Below are positions 7,491-15,645 of a DNA stretch of 16,597 bases, one piece after another. The notes below the pieces were generated by a model. The model did no database searches. It was not told where the DNA came from and saw only the letters and a program-made list of their open reading frames with translations. The stretch spans positions 1-16,597 of the forward strand of contig PSKS01000054.1 of NCBI GenBank assembly GCA_040289115.1. The letters run 5' to 3'. This DNA is from JAUQQI01 sp040289115 (lineage in GTDB: Bacteria; Chloroflexota; Dehalococcoidia; JAUQQI01). Each line of letters starts with the position of its first letter. The stretch's first letter is position 1. Position numbers and translations under genes: made by a program.

Positions 7491-9548
7491 ATGGGTTACC
7501 GCATCGGCGTCGACATCGGCGGAACCTTCGTGGATTTCTGCGTCTTCGACGAGGACTCCGGCCGGCTCAGCACCTTCAAACGGCTGGCCACCCCGGGCTC
7601 CCCGGGCCGGGACGTGGCCTCGGGCCTTGGTACCCTGACCGACCTGGGGCTTTTAGAACCGAACCGGGTGGCGCATTTTGCCCACGGTACTACCGTGGGG
7701 GTGAACACCCTCATCCAGCGCCGGGGCGCCCGGCTCTGCCTGCTGACCACCGAGGGCTTCCGGGACGTCCTCGAGCTGGGCCGCCTGGACCTACCGGACA
7801 TCTTTGACCTTTTCAGCCAGCGCCCACCCGCCCTGATTCCCCGGGACCGGGTTGTACCGGTCCCGGAGCGGATGCGGGCGGATGGTACCCCGGCCGTTCC
7901 CCTGAAACCGGAAGCCCTCGTCGGGGCCCTTAAGCAAATCCGGGCGGCCGGGGCCGAGGGGGTAGTGGTCTCCTTTATAAACTCATACAAAAATCCGGCA
8001 CACGAGCGCGCCGCTAAGGTCTTCTTGGCGGCCGAGGCCCCCGACCTTTTTACCGTCTGCTCCACCGACGTCTGGCCCGTAATCCGGGAGTACGAGCGCA
8101 CCGTAACGGCCGCAATCCACGGCTACGTCTACCCGGCCATGGCCCGCTACCTGGCGGGCCTTGAGGCCGCCCTGGAGGAAGCCGGCATCGGCCAGGGGGC
8201 TTCGGTGGTCATCACCAAGGTTAACGGTGGGGTGATGGGCATCCGGCGAGCGGCCGAACAATGCGTCTGGACCCTGACCTCGGGCCCGGCCTCGGGGGTC
8301 ATCGGGGCGGCGCATATCGCCGGGCTGGCCGGGGCAAAGCATGTGCTTACCTTGGACGTTGGGGGAACCAGCGCCGACATCGCCGTCATCACCGACGGCC
8401 GGCCGATGCAGGGGATGGGCCATAGGGTCGGCGGCTACCCCATCTACGTCCCGGCCATCATGGTCTCATCCATCGGCTGCGGTGGGGGCTCCATCGCCTG
8501 GGTGGACGACCTGGGGGTGCTCAGGGTGGGCCCCGAAAGCGCCGGGGCCGAGCCGGGCCCGGTCTGCTACGGCCGGGGCGGGGACCGGCCGACCCTTACG
8601 GACGCCTTCGCCGTCTGCGGCTTTTTGGCCGGGGGAACCCTAGCCTACGGGGCCCTGGAACCCCACATCGACCTGGCAGCCGAGGCCCTAGCTAAAATTG
8701 CCCGCCCCCTGGGCCTCGACCTTTACCGGGCGGCCGAGGCCGTCATCCAGGTGGCCGTCTCCGACATGTACTTAGAAAGCAGCAAGCTTTTAGCCCGCTG
8801 GGGCATCGACCCCCGGGAGCTGAGCTTGCTGGCCTTCGGGGGGGCGGGCCCCATGGTGGGCTGTTTTCTGGCCCGGGAGCTGGGCATCCGCAAGGTGATA
8901 ATCCCACCATTCCCCGGGATTTTGAGCGCGGCCGGGGCGGTGCTGGCCGACCTTAAAAACGACTTTATCCGGACGGTCCTGCTGGACCTGGATGGCCGGG
9001 CCGCCCCGGCCTTAAGGGCCGGCTTTACTGAGCTTAAGGCCGCGGCCTTTGAGTGGTTGCGGCAGGAGGGCAAGTTTGCCGGGGAGGCCTCGGTGGAGCT
9101 TTCCCTGGACATGAGGTATGCCGGCCAAGCCTATGAAATCGAAGTCCCCATCGCCGAAGGTTGGGTGGAGGCGGAAGACTTGAGCGCCATCCGGCGGGCC
9201 TTTGATGTCCGGCACGAGCAGGTGTACGGCCATTCGGATCCCGTTGCCCCGGCCCAGGTGGTGAACTTGCGGCTGGTGGTGGCCGCCCGTACCCCCAAGC
9301 CGGCCCTGGTCGAGGTGGCCCCGGCTCCATCCGTCAAACCCGAGCCCTTCCGGTGGGTTAAGGTCTTTTACGGTGGAATGGAGCGGACGATGCCCTTCTT
9401 CCGGCGGGCCGAGCTTAAGGCCGGCCACCGGCTGCAGGGCCCGGCGGTGGTGGTGGCGGACGACTGCACGGTGTGCATCCCGGCAGGCTTTTCGGGCTTT
9501 GTGGACCACTGGGGCAACATCATCCTGGAGGACGTAAGCGGTGGATAA
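7491..9548 (+). CDS. hyuA: Hydantoinase/oxoprolinase family protein, A (ATPase) subunit
   Basis: 685 residues of the HyuA / 5-oxoprolinase N-half / acetone carboxylase beta family, which phosphorylates a carbonyl using ATP so that the partner B subunit can act. The actin-like phosphate motif RIGVDIGGTFVDF is at 4-16, AHGTTVGVNTLIQRRGARL at 64-82, GPASGVIGAAHIAG at 265-278, LDVGGTSADIAV at 288-299, GCGGGSIA at 329-336 and GPESAGAEPGPVCYG at 347-361. An acetone-carboxylase-like C-terminal region follows after about 500. ATG 7491 is chosen because CGGAGGAG (7479-7486) sits 4 bases away and the protein then begins exactly at the family's N-terminus; an in-frame upstream start at 7425 would lie inside the SDR gene. 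It overlaps hyuB by 8 bases. Which of N-methylhydantoin, 5-oxoproline, acetone or another substrate is used cannot be decided by eye. Confidence 0.94.
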   Translation: MGYRIGVDIGGTFVDFCVFDEDSGRLSTFKRLATPGSPGRDVASGLGTLTDLGLLEPNRVAHFAHGTTVGVNTLIQRRGARLCLLTTEGFRDVLELGRLDLPDIFDLFSQRPPALIPRDRVVPVPERMRADGTPAVPLKPEALVGALKQIRAAGAEGVVVSFINSYKNPAHERAAKVFLAAEAPDLFTVCSTDVWPVIREYERTVTAAIHGYVYPAMARYLAGLEAALEEAGIGQGASVVITKVNGGVMGIRRAAEQCVWTLTSGPASGVIGAAHIAGLAGAKHVLTLDVGGTSADIAVITDGRPMQGMGHRVGGYPIYVPAIMVSSIGCGGGSIAWVDDLGVLRVGPESAGAEPGPVCYGRGGDRPTLTDAFAVCGFLAGGTLAYGALEPHIDLAAEALAKIARPLGLDLYRAAEAVIQVAVSDMYLESSKLLARWGIDPRELSLLAFGGAGPMVGCFLARELGIRKVIIPPFPGILSAAGAVLADLKNDFIRTVLLDLDGRAAPALRAGFTELKAAAFEWLRQEGKFAGEASVELSLDMRYAGQAYEIEVPIAEGWVEAEDLSAIRRAFDVRHEQVYGHSDPVAPAQVVNLRLVVAARTPKPALVEVAPAPSVKPEPFRWVKVFYGGMERTMPFFRRAELKAGHRLQGPAVVVADDCTVCIPAGFSGFVDHWGNIILEDVSGG

Positions 9549-11523
9549 GGTTACCCTGTCGATTTTTGCCAATCAATGCCGGGCCGCCTGTGCGGTGATG
9601 GCCGAAACCCTCTACCGGACGGCCCATTCCACCTTCGTTCGGGAGACCTTCGACTTTACGGCCGGGCTTACCACCCCCGAGGGGGAGATGTTTGCCTACT
9701 CGGAGGAGATTGCGGCCACCTGGTTTGTGGGCCTGAATCTGGGCCCGGCCATCCGGAAAATCCCGGACTACGCGGAGGGGGATATCTGCATCACCAACGA
9801 CCCCTACGGCAGCGGTTTCGTGTGCACCCAGAGTCCCGACACCCACCTCTGGATGCCCATCTTTTACGGGGGCCGGCTAATGGCCTTCGGCTGCTGCCAC
9901 GTCCACAACACCGACGTGGGGGGTGCCGTTCCCGGGAGCCTTTCCCGCACCCTCTCGGATGTCTTTCAAGAGGGGATCCGGCTGCCCCCCTTGAAGCTTT
10001 ACCGCCGGGGCGAGCTCAACCGGGAACTGCTTGAGGTATTCCTGGCCAACGTGCGGGTCCCCGACCAGAACTGGGGGGACTTAAAGGCCCAGGTGGCAGC
10101 CCTCAAGGTGGTGGGGCGCAAGGTAAAGGAGATTATCGACCGGTTCGGGCCCGAAACTTTCGCCGCGGGGACCCGCGCCCTTCTGGACCACGCCGAGGCC
10201 CAGGCCCGGGCCATCATCCGGTCGATTCCCGACGGGGACTACTTTTTCTGCGACTACGTGGACGAAGACGCCGTCACCGGCAACCCCCTCCGGCTGGCAG
10301 TGACCATGCGGGTCCGGGGGGACGAGCTCATCCTAGATTTTACGGGCACCGACCCCCAGCTTGCATGCTCGCTAAACATACCCACCGGTGGGAACGAGCG
10401 GCACACGGTGCTACTGGTGGCCCTTTACCATGTTTTCCGGACATTAGACCCGAATATCCTTTTAAACAATGGCGTAACCCGGCCCATCCGGTGCATCCTG
10501 CCCGAGGGTAGCATCGTCAACCCCCAGTACCCGGCTGCCGTGGGGATGCGCTCCTTGACCGGCGCCCGGCTTCAGGATGTGCTTTTAGGCTGCCTGGCCC
10601 AGGCCCTGCCCGACCGGATGCCGGCCTGCGCCAGCGGCAGCATCTCCATGGTGGTGCTTAATACCGTGGACCCGAAGGCCGGCAGAATCGCCGTTGCCAC
10701 CATTGAGCCAATGGTGGGGGGCGGTGGCGGCGGGCCTTTCCGCGACGGAACCAACGGGGTTGGGGGCACCATCAGCTTCCTGCGTAATACCCCGGTGGAG
10801 ATAAACGAGGCGGAGGTGCCCTTCGAGGTGCTCCGCTACGAGCTTATCACCGACTCGGGTGGGGCCGGCCTCTGGCGAGGCGGCCTGGGAACCGTCTTAG
10901 AGTTTAAGGTCCTTTCGCCCGGAAGCTCGGTTACGGCCCGGAACCGGGACCGCACCCGGTTCCGGCCCTGGGGTGTGGCCGGGGGCAGGGCCGGTAAGCC
11001 CTCGGAATTTGTCTTAAATCCCGGAACCGACCGGGAGAAGAACCTGGGCAATGTGGACGTGGTCTACCTGGATCCGGGGGACGTGGTTCGGATAACTTCC
11101 TGCGGGGGTGGCGGCTGGGGCGACCCCTACCGGCGGGACCCGGAACTGGTCCTTCGGGACGTGCGGCAGGGGTTCGTCTCGACGGAGGCTGCCGAGAGGG
11201 AGTACGGGGTAGTCATCCGGGACGGGCAGGCGGACCCGGAGGCCACCGAAAGGCTACGGGCAGGCCGGGGGGCCAAAAATCCCGGTGCCGAAGGCTACTT
11301 CGACTTCGGTCCGGAGCGGGCGGCCTATGAGGCCGTCTGGACCCGCCAGATGTATGACACCCTGACGGAGCTTCTTTGGAGTGTACCCGTGACCTGGCGG
11401 GGGTTTTTCAAGGCCAGGCTCTTCGAGGCCATCGAAAACGTCGCCCGGGAAAGGGCTCCCACCCCCGAAGACCTTCGGGCCGCCTTTGCCCGGATCAAGG
11501 CCGCCTTCTTCGGCCCCGACTAA
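9541..11523 (+). CDS. hyuB: Hydantoinase/oxoprolinase family protein, B subunit
   Basis: 660 residues of the HyuB / acetone carboxylase alpha / oxoprolinase C-half family, the partner of HyuA. Conserved stretches are RETFDFTAGL (34-43), GDICITNDPY (80-89), SPDTHLWMP (98-106), CHVHNTDVGGAVPGS (119-133), LDFTGTDPQ (265-273), NGVTRPI (310-316), a glycine-rich VGGGGGGPFRDG loop (392-403) and GGGGWGDPYRRDPELV (522-537), which is near the usual end of the family. About 90 further residues (roughly 570-660) follow, rich in aromatic and charged residues and probably helical, with no motif I recognise. GTG 9541 is preceded by GGAGG (9527-9531), 9 bases upstream and inside hyuA, so translation is probably coupled. 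The stop overlaps that of the convergent permease gene, leaving no room for a terminator. Confidence 0.93.
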   Translation: MDKVTLSIFANQCRAACAVMAETLYRTAHSTFVRETFDFTAGLTTPEGEMFAYSEEIAATWFVGLNLGPAIRKIPDYAEGDICITNDPYGSGFVCTQSPDTHLWMPIFYGGRLMAFGCCHVHNTDVGGAVPGSLSRTLSDVFQEGIRLPPLKLYRRGELNRELLEVFLANVRVPDQNWGDLKAQVAALKVVGRKVKEIIDRFGPETFAAGTRALLDHAEAQARAIIRSIPDGDYFFCDYVDEDAVTGNPLRLAVTMRVRGDELILDFTGTDPQLACSLNIPTGGNERHTVLLVALYHVFRTLDPNILLNNGVTRPIRCILPEGSIVNPQYPAAVGMRSLTGARLQDVLLGCLAQALPDRMPACASGSISMVVLNTVDPKAGRIAVATIEPMVGGGGGGPFRDGTNGVGGTISFLRNTPVEINEAEVPFEVLRYELITDSGGAGLWRGGLGTVLEFKVLSPGSSVTARNRDRTRFRPWGVAGGRAGKPSEFVLNPGTDREKNLGNVDVVYLDPGDVVRITSCGGGGWGDPYRRDPELVLRDVRQGFVSTEAAEREYGVVIRDGQADPEATERLRAGRGAKNPGAEGYFDFGPERAAYEAVWTRQMYDTLTELLWSVPVTWRGFFKARLFEAIENVARERAPTPEDLRAAFARIKAAFFGPD

Positions 11524-12407
11524 ATCCGGTTCCGCAGGCGGGGGTCCAGCAGGTCCCGTAGGCCGTCCCCGAGTAGGTTAAAGCCCAGCACGGCCAGCAT
11601 GATGGCCAGCCCCGGGATCGTGGCCACGTGGGGGGCAATCAACAGAAAGTCGCGGCCCGTGGCCACCATCAGCCCCCAGGAGGGCCAGGGCGGCTGGATC
11701 CCCAGCCCCAGAAAGCTTAAGGCCGCCTCCAAAAGGATGGCGTTGGCCATGTAAAGGGTGCCGAACACCAGCAGCGGCGGCACAATGTTCGGCAATACGT
11801 GAAACAGCACGATGCGCCCCACCGGCACCCCAAGGGCATAGGCGGCCACAATGAACTCCCGCTCCTTGATGCTGAGTACCTGGCCCCGCACCAACCGGGC
11901 AAAGGCTGGGGCCGACCAGATGCCGATGGCCAGCACGATATTACGCTCCCCGGGACCGAGCGCCGCCACGATGGCAATGGCCAGCAGAAGATACGGAAAC
12001 GACAAAAGGATGTCCATAAGCCGCATCAGAAGCTCGTCCACCCACCGGCCCACAAACCCCGCAACCAGCCCAGCCGTTCCCCCAAGGCCCAGTCCGACCC
12101 CCACGGCCACAAAGGAAACCAGCAGGGTGACCCGGGACCCCAAAATCACCCGACTTAAAATGTCACGTCCGAACTCGTCGGTCCCCAGGGGATGAGCGGC
12201 CGTGGGCGGTTCCCGCCTCAGTTCCAGCCGCTGCAGGGTCGGGTCGTAGGGCATCAGCTGTTCGGCAAAAAGGGCCGTAAAGAGCAGCAGGCCCACGATG
12301 ACCGCCCCGGCCACCGCCGCCCGGTTCCGGGCAAACCGGCGCAGGCCCGGAACCAGGGCCGGGGTCCTCTCCACCGGCCGAAGGGTCTCTTCCGTACGCA
12401 GCCGCAT
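11520..12407 (-). CDS. Peptide/nickel-type ABC importer permease (DppC/OppC family)
   Basis: A 295-residue inner-membrane permease. The N-terminal OppC-type cytoplasmic lead and first membrane helix (about 31-50) come before the conserved HPLGTDEFGRDILSR motif (72-86). Membrane helices follow near 95-118, 127-150, 155-170, 208-226 and 262-280. The EAA loop that contacts the ATPase spans about 183-214 (REFIVAAYALGVP..RI..HVLPNI). The start ATG overlaps the stop of the upstream permease as TGATG (12405-12409). The TAG stop overlaps the TAA of hyuB on the other strand by three bases. No ATPase gene follows. Substrate class (dipeptide, oligopeptide, nickel, other small cargo) cannot be told from the permease. 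Confidence 0.93.
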   Translation of the reverse strand: MRLRTEETLRPVERTPALVPGLRRFARNRAAVAGAVIVGLLLFTALFAEQLMPYDPTLQRLELRREPPTAAHPLGTDEFGRDILSRVILGSRVTLLVSFVAVGVGLGLGGTAGLVAGFVGRWVDELLMRLMDILLSFPYLLLAIAIVAALGPGERNIVLAIGIWSAPAFARLVRGQVLSIKEREFIVAAYALGVPVGRIVLFHVLPNIVPPLLVFGTLYMANAILLEAALSFLGLGIQPPWPSWGLMVATGRDFLLIAPHVATIPGLAIMLAVLGFNLLGDGLRDLLDPRLRNRI

Positions 12408-13327
12408 CAGGCGTAGGTTATCCTTGGGTCAAGCCAGGCGTAGGCCAGGTCCACAAGTAGGTTGACCACCACGTAAGAAAAGGCAAAGATAAGGACGATC
12501 CCCTGCAAGAGGGGGTAATCCCGGGCGAAGATGGCCAGCACCACCAACCGCCCCAACCCCGGCCAGGCGAAAACCGTCTCGGTAAGGATGGCCCCGCCCA
12601 GGAGCTGGCCGAACTGCAGGCCGATGACCGTAACCACCGGGATCAGGGCGTTTTTAAGGGCGTGGACCAGCAGGACCGCCGGCTCCGAAAGGCCCTTGGC
12701 CCGGGCCGTCCGAACGTAGTCTTCCCCCAGGACCTCTAAAAGGCTTGAGCGGGTCATCCGGGCAATGAGGGCCACCGACGGCAGGGCTAAGGTCATCGCC
12801 GGCAGAATCAGGTGCTGGGGCGTTCCCGAGCCGCCGATGGGCAGAAGCCGCAGGTAAAACCCAAAGATATAGATAAACACCAAACCGACCCAAAAGATGG
12901 GCATCGAAAGGCCCAGCAGGGCTATAAGCCGCACCCCGAAATCCACCCAGCCATTGGGCCGCAGGGCCGAGGTCGTCCCAAGGCCGATGCCCAGGGCCAC
13001 GGCGATGCCGATGGCCGCCGCAGCCAGGAGCAGGGTGTTGGGCCAGGCGTCGCCCACCTCGGCGGCCACGGGCCGGCGGGTCATGATGGACCGGCCCAGG
13101 TCGCCGGCAAGGGCCCGACCAATGTAGTCGACGTAGCGGACAATAAGGGGCCGGTCTAAGCCCAGCTCGTGGCGGAGGGCGGCCACCTGCTCGGCGGTGG
13201 CGTTCTGGCCCAGGATCATCACTACCGGGTCCCCCGGTATCAGGTCCAGGATCAGGGTAACCAAAAAGACGATCCCCAGGACCACCACCAGACTGGTCAA
13301 CGTCCGACGCAGAATAAAGCGGCCCAT
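12407..13327 (-). CDS. Peptide/nickel-type ABC importer permease (DppB/OppB family)
   Basis: A 306-residue permease that pairs with the DppC-like protein to form the channel. The N-terminus FILRRTLTSLVVVLGIVFLVTL (4-25) is the typical first helix, followed by LIPGDPV (29-35) and LRHELGLDRPLIVRY (51-65). The family segment GDLGRSIMTRRPV is at 75-87. The EAA loop (EDYVRTARAKGLSE..ALKNALIPV, about 202-231) contacts the ATPase, and FAWPGLGRL is at 253-261. It begins 7 bp after the binding-protein stop with no clear Shine-Dalgarno site, so translation is probably coupled. Family is secure; cargo is unknown. Confidence 0.94.
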   Translation of the reverse strand: MGRFILRRTLTSLVVVLGIVFLVTLILDLIPGDPVVMILGQNATAEQVAALRHELGLDRPLIVRYVDYIGRALAGDLGRSIMTRRPVAAEVGDAWPNTLLLAAAAIGIAVALGIGLGTTSALRPNGWVDFGVRLIALLGLSMPIFWVGLVFIYIFGFYLRLLPIGGSGTPQHLILPAMTLALPSVALIARMTRSSLLEVLGEDYVRTARAKGLSEPAVLLVHALKNALIPVVTVIGLQFGQLLGGAILTETVFAWPGLGRLVVLAIFARDYPLLQGIVLIFAFSYVVVNLLVDLAYAWLDPRITYA

Positions 13328-13334
13328 TTAAGGG

Positions 13335-14996
13335 TTACTTATCAAGCCAGGTGTACTGAAGCCAGTCCAAATACTCGCTCTTATGGATCCGGTACCCTTT
13401 AACGGCCGCGCTGGCGATGATAATCTCCTTGGTGTTGTAGACGGGGATGAGGACCGCATCTTTGGCCATCATTTCGAAGGCCTGGGCATAGAGCTGGCCC
13501 CGCTGAGCCTCATCCGGGTTGGCCCGGCCCCGGACAGTGAGCTCGTCCACCGCCGGGTTGCAGTACTCCATCCCATTAAACCCGTTGGGCGGGATGGAAG
13601 CGCAGGCAAAGAGGGCGCCCAGGGTGTAGTGGGCATCGGCCGGCACATCGGTCCAGCCCAGGGTGCCCAGCTCGGCATCGAGGCCGGTGCGGGTGTACTT
13701 GTTAAGCAGGGTTCCCCACTCCAGAATCTGAAGGTCCACCTGAATCCCAAACTGGCGCATCGCCGCCTGAAAGGCCTCACTTATCTCCGCATCCTTCGGA
13801 TAACGACCCCGGGGCGAGTAATGCTTTAGGCTGAGCCTTTGCCCATCCTTAGCCCAGAAGCCATCCGAACCTTTAGAATAGCCGGCCTGCCGTAAAAGCT
13901 CTTCGGCACGCCTCGGGTCATACGCCCAGTACTGGCTCAGGTCCTTGTACCCGACGATGCCCGGGGAGATGTAGGACGTGGCCGGCAGGGCATTGCCCTC
14001 TAAGATGTTGGCGATAACCGGCTTGCGGTCGAAGGCGTAGTTTATCGCTTGCCTTACCCGGACGTCGTTTACCGGCGGGCGGTTGACATTGAACCCAAAA
14101 AACACCACCCGAAGCCCGTCCACCTCGTGGACCACAAACCGATTGTCCCGCTTAAACTGGCCCACCTGCGCCAGGGCCGGAATAAATACCATGTCCGCCT
14201 CCCCGGTCTGCAGCGCCAGCATCCGGTTGCTCTCCTCTGGCACAACCCGGTACACCACCCGGTCGAGATAGGCCTTATCACCCCAGTAGCCATCCCAACG
14301 CTCAATCGTTATCCGGTCATTGGTCCGCCACTCCACAAACTTGAAGGGCCCCGTTCCCACCGGATTGCGCCCAAAGTCCTGACCGTATTTCTGCAAGGCC
14401 GCTGGGCTTACAATCGACATAAACCAGGTCGAAACCGCCCGCAAAAGGGGCCCATACGGCCCATCCGTTAAGATGTCCACCGTGTAGCTATCCCGAACCT
14501 CGGCCCCCTTTATCCCCCGGAAGAAGGAGGCGGCCCGGCTCTGGGGTGAAATCGCCCGCTCAACGCTTAGCTTTACGGCCTCGGCATTCAGGTCGGTGCC
14601 GTCGTGGAACTTGACACCCTGCTTAAGATAAAAGCGCCAGCGGTCTGGGGCCACCTGCTCCCAGCGCTCGGCAAGCCACGGCTTTAAGCTCATGTCATAG
14701 TCGAGCTTAAGCAGGCTTTCGAAGATGTTGGTGGCGACCCAGCCGCCGGCGGCGGTGGTGTCATTGGTGGGGTCCAAGGAGACGGCATCGATGGGGCGGA
14801 CAATGGTTAGGGTTCCGCCCCGCTTGGGCTGGGCCTGGGTGGGTGACTGGGGCTGAGGGCTTGTGGTTGCCGGGGCGCAGGCACCCAGGGCCCCTAAGGC
14901 TGCGCCCCCAAGGCCCAGAGCCAGACTCCGGCGCAAAAACTCCCGCCGGGAAACACCCGATGGCCGATACCTAGGTTTGCCCATATCCCCAGACAT
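13335..14996 (-). CDS. ABC importer solute-binding lipoprotein, Tat-exported (SBP family 5)
   Basis: A 553-residue extracytoplasmic binding protein of the DppA/OppA/NikA family that captures cargo for the two permeases downstream. The N-terminus holds a twin-arginine signal, SRREFL at 16-21, a hydrophobic stretch to 37, then the lipobox LGAC with lipidated Cys40 and a Pro/Gln/Ser linker to about 60. The mature part opens with RGGTLTI and includes EQVAPDRWRFYLKQGVKFHDG, the family signature region. The frame stays open to 15155, but that would bury the signal peptide, so ATG 14996 is chosen; it has AAAGGAGG with 11 bases of spacing. Export through Tat implies folding before export, which is less usual than Sec for this family but common in thermophiles and actinobacteria. 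Cargo is unknown. Confidence 0.94.
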   Translation of the reverse strand: MSGDMGKPRYRPSGVSRREFLRRSLALGLGGAALGALGACAPATTSPQPQSPTQAQPKRGGTLTIVRPIDAVSLDPTNDTTAAGGWVATNIFESLLKLDYDMSLKPWLAERWEQVAPDRWRFYLKQGVKFHDGTDLNAEAVKLSVERAISPQSRAASFFRGIKGAEVRDSYTVDILTDGPYGPLLRAVSTWFMSIVSPAALQKYGQDFGRNPVGTGPFKFVEWRTNDRITIERWDGYWGDKAYLDRVVYRVVPEESNRMLALQTGEADMVFIPALAQVGQFKRDNRFVVHEVDGLRVVFFGFNVNRPPVNDVRVRQAINYAFDRKPVIANILEGNALPATSYISPGIVGYKDLSQYWAYDPRRAEELLRQAGYSKGSDGFWAKDGQRLSLKHYSPRGRYPKDAEISEAFQAAMRQFGIQVDLQILEWGTLLNKYTRTGLDAELGTLGWTDVPADAHYTLGALFACASIPPNGFNGMEYCNPAVDELTVRGRANPDEAQRGQLYAQAFEMMAKDAVLIPVYNTKEIIIASAAVKGYRIHKSEYLDWLQYTWLDK

Positions 14997-15007
14997 TTTC
15001 GGTTTGC

Positions 15008-15032
15008 CCTCCTTTGTTTGAATTAAAACAAA
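15008..15032 (-). promoter_or_regulatory. Shine-Dalgarno site abutting a 7-bp hairpin (binding-protein gene)
   Basis: Read on the - strand, TTTGTTT, a 6-base loop and AAACAAA (15013-15019 with 15026-15032) run straight into GGAGG (15008-15012), 11 bases before ATG 14996. The site decides the start of the binding-protein gene. The A/T-only stem is weak at high temperature, so it may act as a translation enhancer, a protein site or nothing. Confidence 0.5.
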
Positions 15033-15246
15033 CCCCAGCGGCTGCCCGGTCGCCCTTTTCCCGACCTGAAAAGTTACCCCCGGTGCCAGGCAGCAGCCAG
15101 TACCATACTTTTGGTTAACTTTAGCATCTTCATCACAGATATGCAACTTTTCCATTAAAATGGCATTGTTTTTTGGTTATTAAAATTTAGGCCAACCGGA
15201 GCTGGGATCGGGTTCCCTTTTTGCCGGTCGGGGTGAGCTGTTCGGT

Positions 15247-15263
15247 CCCGCCCTACTGGCGGG
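15247..15263. promoter_or_regulatory. Inverted repeat upstream of flp pilin 1
   Basis: CCCGCC (15247-15252), loop CTACT, GGCGGG (15258-15263) is followed at once by TATGTT (15264-15269), a possible -10. The 17-base dyad would exactly fill the spacer after a poor -35 (TTCGGT, 15241-15246), an arrangement seen with activator-dependent promoters. It lies about 85 bases upstream of the pilin start. Confidence 0.25.
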
Positions 15264-15309
15264 TATGTTACAGTTATTAGACGGTCCGCACCCGGTGGCG
15301 ATGAGCCCG

Positions 15310-15321
15310 GACGGGCCGCTT
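15310..15321 (+). repeat. 12-base repeat shared by the two pilin leaders, copy 1
   Basis: GACGGGCCGCTT occurs here, 37 bases before the first pilin ATG, and again at 15542-15553, where it covers the end of the -35 box and the spacer of the second pilin's promoter. It could be a common regulator site or a relic of the duplication. Confidence 0.35.
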
Positions 15322-15346
15322 TAGACTAACAGCGCGAGGGACTTCC

Positions 15347-15490
15347 ATGCGGGACAACTCCGGTCAGGGTCTGGTGGAATACGCACTGATCCTCTTTCTG
15401 GTGGCCATCGTGGTGGTCGCGGTGCTGGTGCTGCTCGGGCCGCAGATCGGCACGGTCTTCAGCTCGGTAGTCCGGGCCTTGGGTGGCTAA
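15347..15490 (+). CDS. flp: Flp-family type IVb pilin, copy 1
   Basis: A very small gene of 47 codons. A six-residue leader ends in Gly6, followed by QGLVEYALIL, which puts Glu at +5 and Tyr at +6 after the predicted TadV/prepilin peptidase cut between Gly6 and Gln7. The mature 41 residues are one hydrophobic helix with a short tail. Flp pilins polymerise into Tad-type tight-adherence pili. GAGGG (15336-15340) lies 6 bases before the ATG. The mature product matches copy 2 at 32 of 41 positions, yet the codons differ: copy 1 uses mostly CTG and GTG, copy 2 CTC and GTC. No assembly genes (tadA, B, C, Z or rcpA) are in the window; they are expected beyond the right edge or elsewhere. Confidence 0.92.
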   Translation: MRDNSGQGLVEYALILFLVAIVVVAVLVLLGPQIGTVFSSVVRALGG

Positions 15491-15524
15491 GCCCCGTTTC
15501 CCGGCCCGGTAGTTGTTATTTTTC
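15472..15524 (+). terminator. Probable terminator after flp pilin 1
   Basis: CCGGGCC (15472-15478) pairs perfectly with GGCCCGG (15503-15509), extended by GGG/CCC across a two-base bulge, with a 16-base loop. TAGTTGTTATTTTT (15510-15523) follows. The stem includes the last codons and stop of the pilin. The interrupted T-run makes it weaker than the 1384-1428 terminator. Confidence 0.45.
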
Positions 15525-15539
15525 CGTACGAAGGTACTA

Positions 15540-15568
15540 TTGACGGGCCGCTTGGGGCGTTTTATGCT
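15540..15568 (+). promoter_or_regulatory. Sigma-A type promoter for flp pilin 2
   Basis: TTGACG (15540-15545), a 17-base spacer and TATGCT (15563-15568). Transcription would start near 15575, giving a leader of about 70 bases that can fold through GACCGG (15575-15580) with CCGGTC (15609-15614) around an inner GGGC/GCCC hairpin (15594-15604). Confidence 0.55.
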
Positions 15569-15645
15569 CAAATTGACCGGGTTGGCAGGCAGCGGGCTGA
15601 GCCCCATGCCGGTCCCCGGAATCCAAGAGGAGGCGAGCGAAGCTT

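Larger units (their letters stand above)
14997..15346. other. 350-bp divergent intergenic region, binding protein / flp pilin
   Basis: No gene is supported here. An AT-rich island at about 15140-15190 contrasts with the GC-rich surroundings and is the likely promoter zone. For the leftward gene the best candidate is TTGCAT (complement of 15141-15146), 17 bases, TAAAGT (complement of 15118-15123), which would give a leader of about 115 bases. For the rightward pilin no convincing promoter is visible; TATGTT at 15264-15269 is the best -10. The leftward leader can form several hairpins, including GGTCG/CGACC around 15050-15070. Confidence 0.5.

Noticed and set aside
15075..15095. T-box-like TGGCACCG in the leftward leader of the binding-protein gene
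   Set aside because: It lacks the full conserved bulge sequence, a specifier loop and a following terminator.
14997..15155. N-terminal extension of the binding protein to 15155
   Set aside because: It would place the twin-arginine lipoprotein signal internally; ATG 14996 has AAAGGAGG at good spacing.
15250..15640. Cyclic-di-GMP riboswitch ahead of the pilins
   Set aside because: I looked because Tad pili are often under c-di-GMP control. The GGGCAAACC and ACGCAAAGCC core elements are absent.
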